Part shown: positions 4,769 to 5,801 of the stretch, in pieces | Layout: each line of letters opens with the position of its first letter | Numbering within the stretch: position 1 is the first letter of the stretch | Assembly (NCBI GenBank): GCA_023397045.1 | Contig: JAEWUR010000663.1 | Coordinates: forward strand, 1 to 5,801 | Direction: 5' to 3' | From: Planctomycetota bacterium | Lineage (GTDB): Bacteria; Planctomycetota; Planctomycetia; Pirellulales; Thermoguttaceae | DNA: 5,801 bases | The notes under the pieces: generated by a model | Told to the model about the DNA's origin: nothing | What the model saw: the letters and a program-made list of their open reading frames with translations, nothing else | Databases searched by the model: none | Made by a program: the position numbers and the translations under genes

Positions 4769-5801
4769 ATGAAATCGATGATTACCACGGAACGACGATT
4801 TCTTGTGCTGACGTTTGCCACGATCACCATCCTCGCCGTTTCGGTTGCAGGCGCCGCCTTCGGGCAGACTCAACCGTCCGATCCGGCGTGGCCGTCGAAG
4901 ACGCCGGACGATTGCCCGTTCTCGGCGTCCGAATCGCTGCCCGTCTTCCGTTTCACGGGCCGTCATGTCGAATATACCGAGGCCGATACGTGGTATCCGT
5001 CGTGGGCGTCCGATGGAAATCTCTATTCACCCTGGACCGACGGCTATGTCAACGGCCTGTTGTCGCTGTCGATGGGCCCGCAGGCCACGACCGGCAACGC
5101 CACGATCGTCGGCGACGACCCGATGAAGCTGGAAGTCATCAATCAGGCGATCTATCCCAGCGACCCGGCGCCCTACGGCGGACGCTATCCGTGCGGCAGC
5201 CTCGTCTACGACGGCGTCTGGTACTACGGCACCTACAACCTCTCGGGCTACAACATGGATCACGAGGGGATCACCTACAACTGGCCGTGGCTGGGGCCGT
5301 TTGTCGGCTTTCGCTATTCGACCGATTTCGGCAAGACCTGGACGCAAACGCCCTGCACGCCGGAGAAGCCGCTGTTTGGCGAGAATGGGCTTAACGGCGT
5401 TCATCCGGTCAAGATCGGCTCGCCGCACTTCGTCGACTTCGGCAAGAACATGGAACACTCGCCCGACGGCAAGGCGTACCTCGTCGGCCACGGCGCCGTC
5501 GAGTCGGATCCCAAGCCGCGATTCGGCAATCTAAGTTGGATTACCGGCGACCAGGCCCACCTGATTCGCGTCACGCCGAGCATCGAGAACATGAACGACG
5601 CCTCGAAGTACGAGTTTTTCGCGGGCCTCGACGAACACGGGCAGCCGATTTGGAGCAAGGACCTCGCCGCGAGCCAACCGATCGCCGAGTGGAACAACAA
5701 CATGGGTTGCGTCACGATCACGTACAATGCCCCGCTGAAAAAATACCTGATGTGCATCACCGACGGCGTCACGACGATGAGCCGTTTCAACACCTATGTC
5801 C
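4769..5801 (+). CDS. Secreted Asp-box protein, probable beta-propeller (sialidase/glycosidase-like), N-terminal part
   Basis: The frame is open from ATG 4769 to the window edge (344 codons), so the C-terminus is missing. An in-frame ATG at 4778 is an alternative start. I prefer 4769 because it adds a Lys ahead of the signal peptide, but neither has a clear ribosome site. Residues 1-32 form a Sec signal peptide (ERR, then hydrophobic FLVLTFATITILAVSVAGAA). The mature part is rich in aromatic and Gly residues. It carries a perfect Asp-box, STDFGKTW at 184-191 (pattern SxDxGxTW), which marks beta-hairpins in sialidase-type propellers. Other strand-like repeats include GSLVYDGVWYYGTYN, HSPDGKAYLVGHG and NNMGCVTITYNAPLKKYLMC. 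It probably recognises or cleaves an extracellular glycan in the periplasm or outside. A DUF4185-like or uncharacterised glycosidase family is possible, and the catalytic residues cannot be assigned. It appears to be independently transcribed. Confidence 0.75.
   Translation, partial: MKSMITTERRFLVLTFATITILAVSVAGAAFGQTQPSDPAWPSKTPDDCPFSASESLPVFRFTGRHVEYTEADTWYPSWASDGNLYSPWTDGYVNGLLSLSMGPQATTGNATIVGDDPMKLEVINQAIYPSDPAPYGGRYPCGSLVYDGVWYYGTYNLSGYNMDHEGITYNWPWLGPFVGFRYSTDFGKTWTQTPCTPEKPLFGENGLNGVHPVKIGSPHFVDFGKNMEHSPDGKAYLVGHGAVESDPKPRFGNLSWITGDQAHLIRVTPSIENMNDASKYEFFAGLDEHGQPIWSKDLAASQPIAEWNNNMGCVTITYNAPLKKYLMCITDGVTTMSRFNTYV

Overview
The window reads like accessory or intermediate chromosome from a GC-rich (roughly 60 % by eye), free-living bacterium, most likely a planctomycete of the Pirellulales type. 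That placement is inference. It rests on four things: the mix of secreted tetratricopeptide and beta-propeller proteins, a YtrA-type ABC module ending in a zinc-ribbon membrane protein, a short palindromic element with a CACTGGC/GCCAGTG core, and a dispersed repeat whose reverse-strand reading is the familiar LTPGPSP..GEG peptide. No 16S or other marker gene is present to confirm it.

Layout. (1) Bases 1-547, minus strand: the N-terminal 182 codons of a secreted tetratricopeptide-repeat protein that runs off the left edge. (2) Bases 548-811: a divergent intergenic region. It holds a weak leftward promoter, a run of nine C, a short hairpin, and a strong rightward promoter whose -10 box lies inside a perfect 7-bp inverted repeat, the likely operator of the next gene's product. 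(3) Bases 812-4327, plus strand: a four-gene operon encoding a YtrA-subfamily GntR repressor, an ABC ATPase, a six-helix ABC-2-type permease, and a 473-residue membrane-anchored protein with a large middle domain and a C-terminal four-cysteine zinc ribbon. Translation is tightly coupled: TAATG between genes 1 and 2, and an 8-base overlap between genes 2 and 3. (4) Bases 4328-4768: non-coding, with a 114-bp MITE-like inverted-repeat element and a promoter. (5) Bases 4769 to the right edge, plus strand: the N-terminal 344 codons of a secreted, probably beta-propeller protein carrying a textbook Asp-box.

How the genes work together. The repressor probably controls its own operon through the operator over the -10 box, as YtrA-type regulators usually do. 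The ATPase and permease would form an ABC exporter or membrane-stress transporter of unknown substrate. The fourth protein is probably its accessory, though it has no obvious characterised relative. Two oddities stand out. Two tandem 42-bp hairpin units of a dispersed repeat lie in frame inside the ATPase gene, adding a 28-residue linker. The operon is also followed by a palindromic mobile-type element that could act as its terminator.
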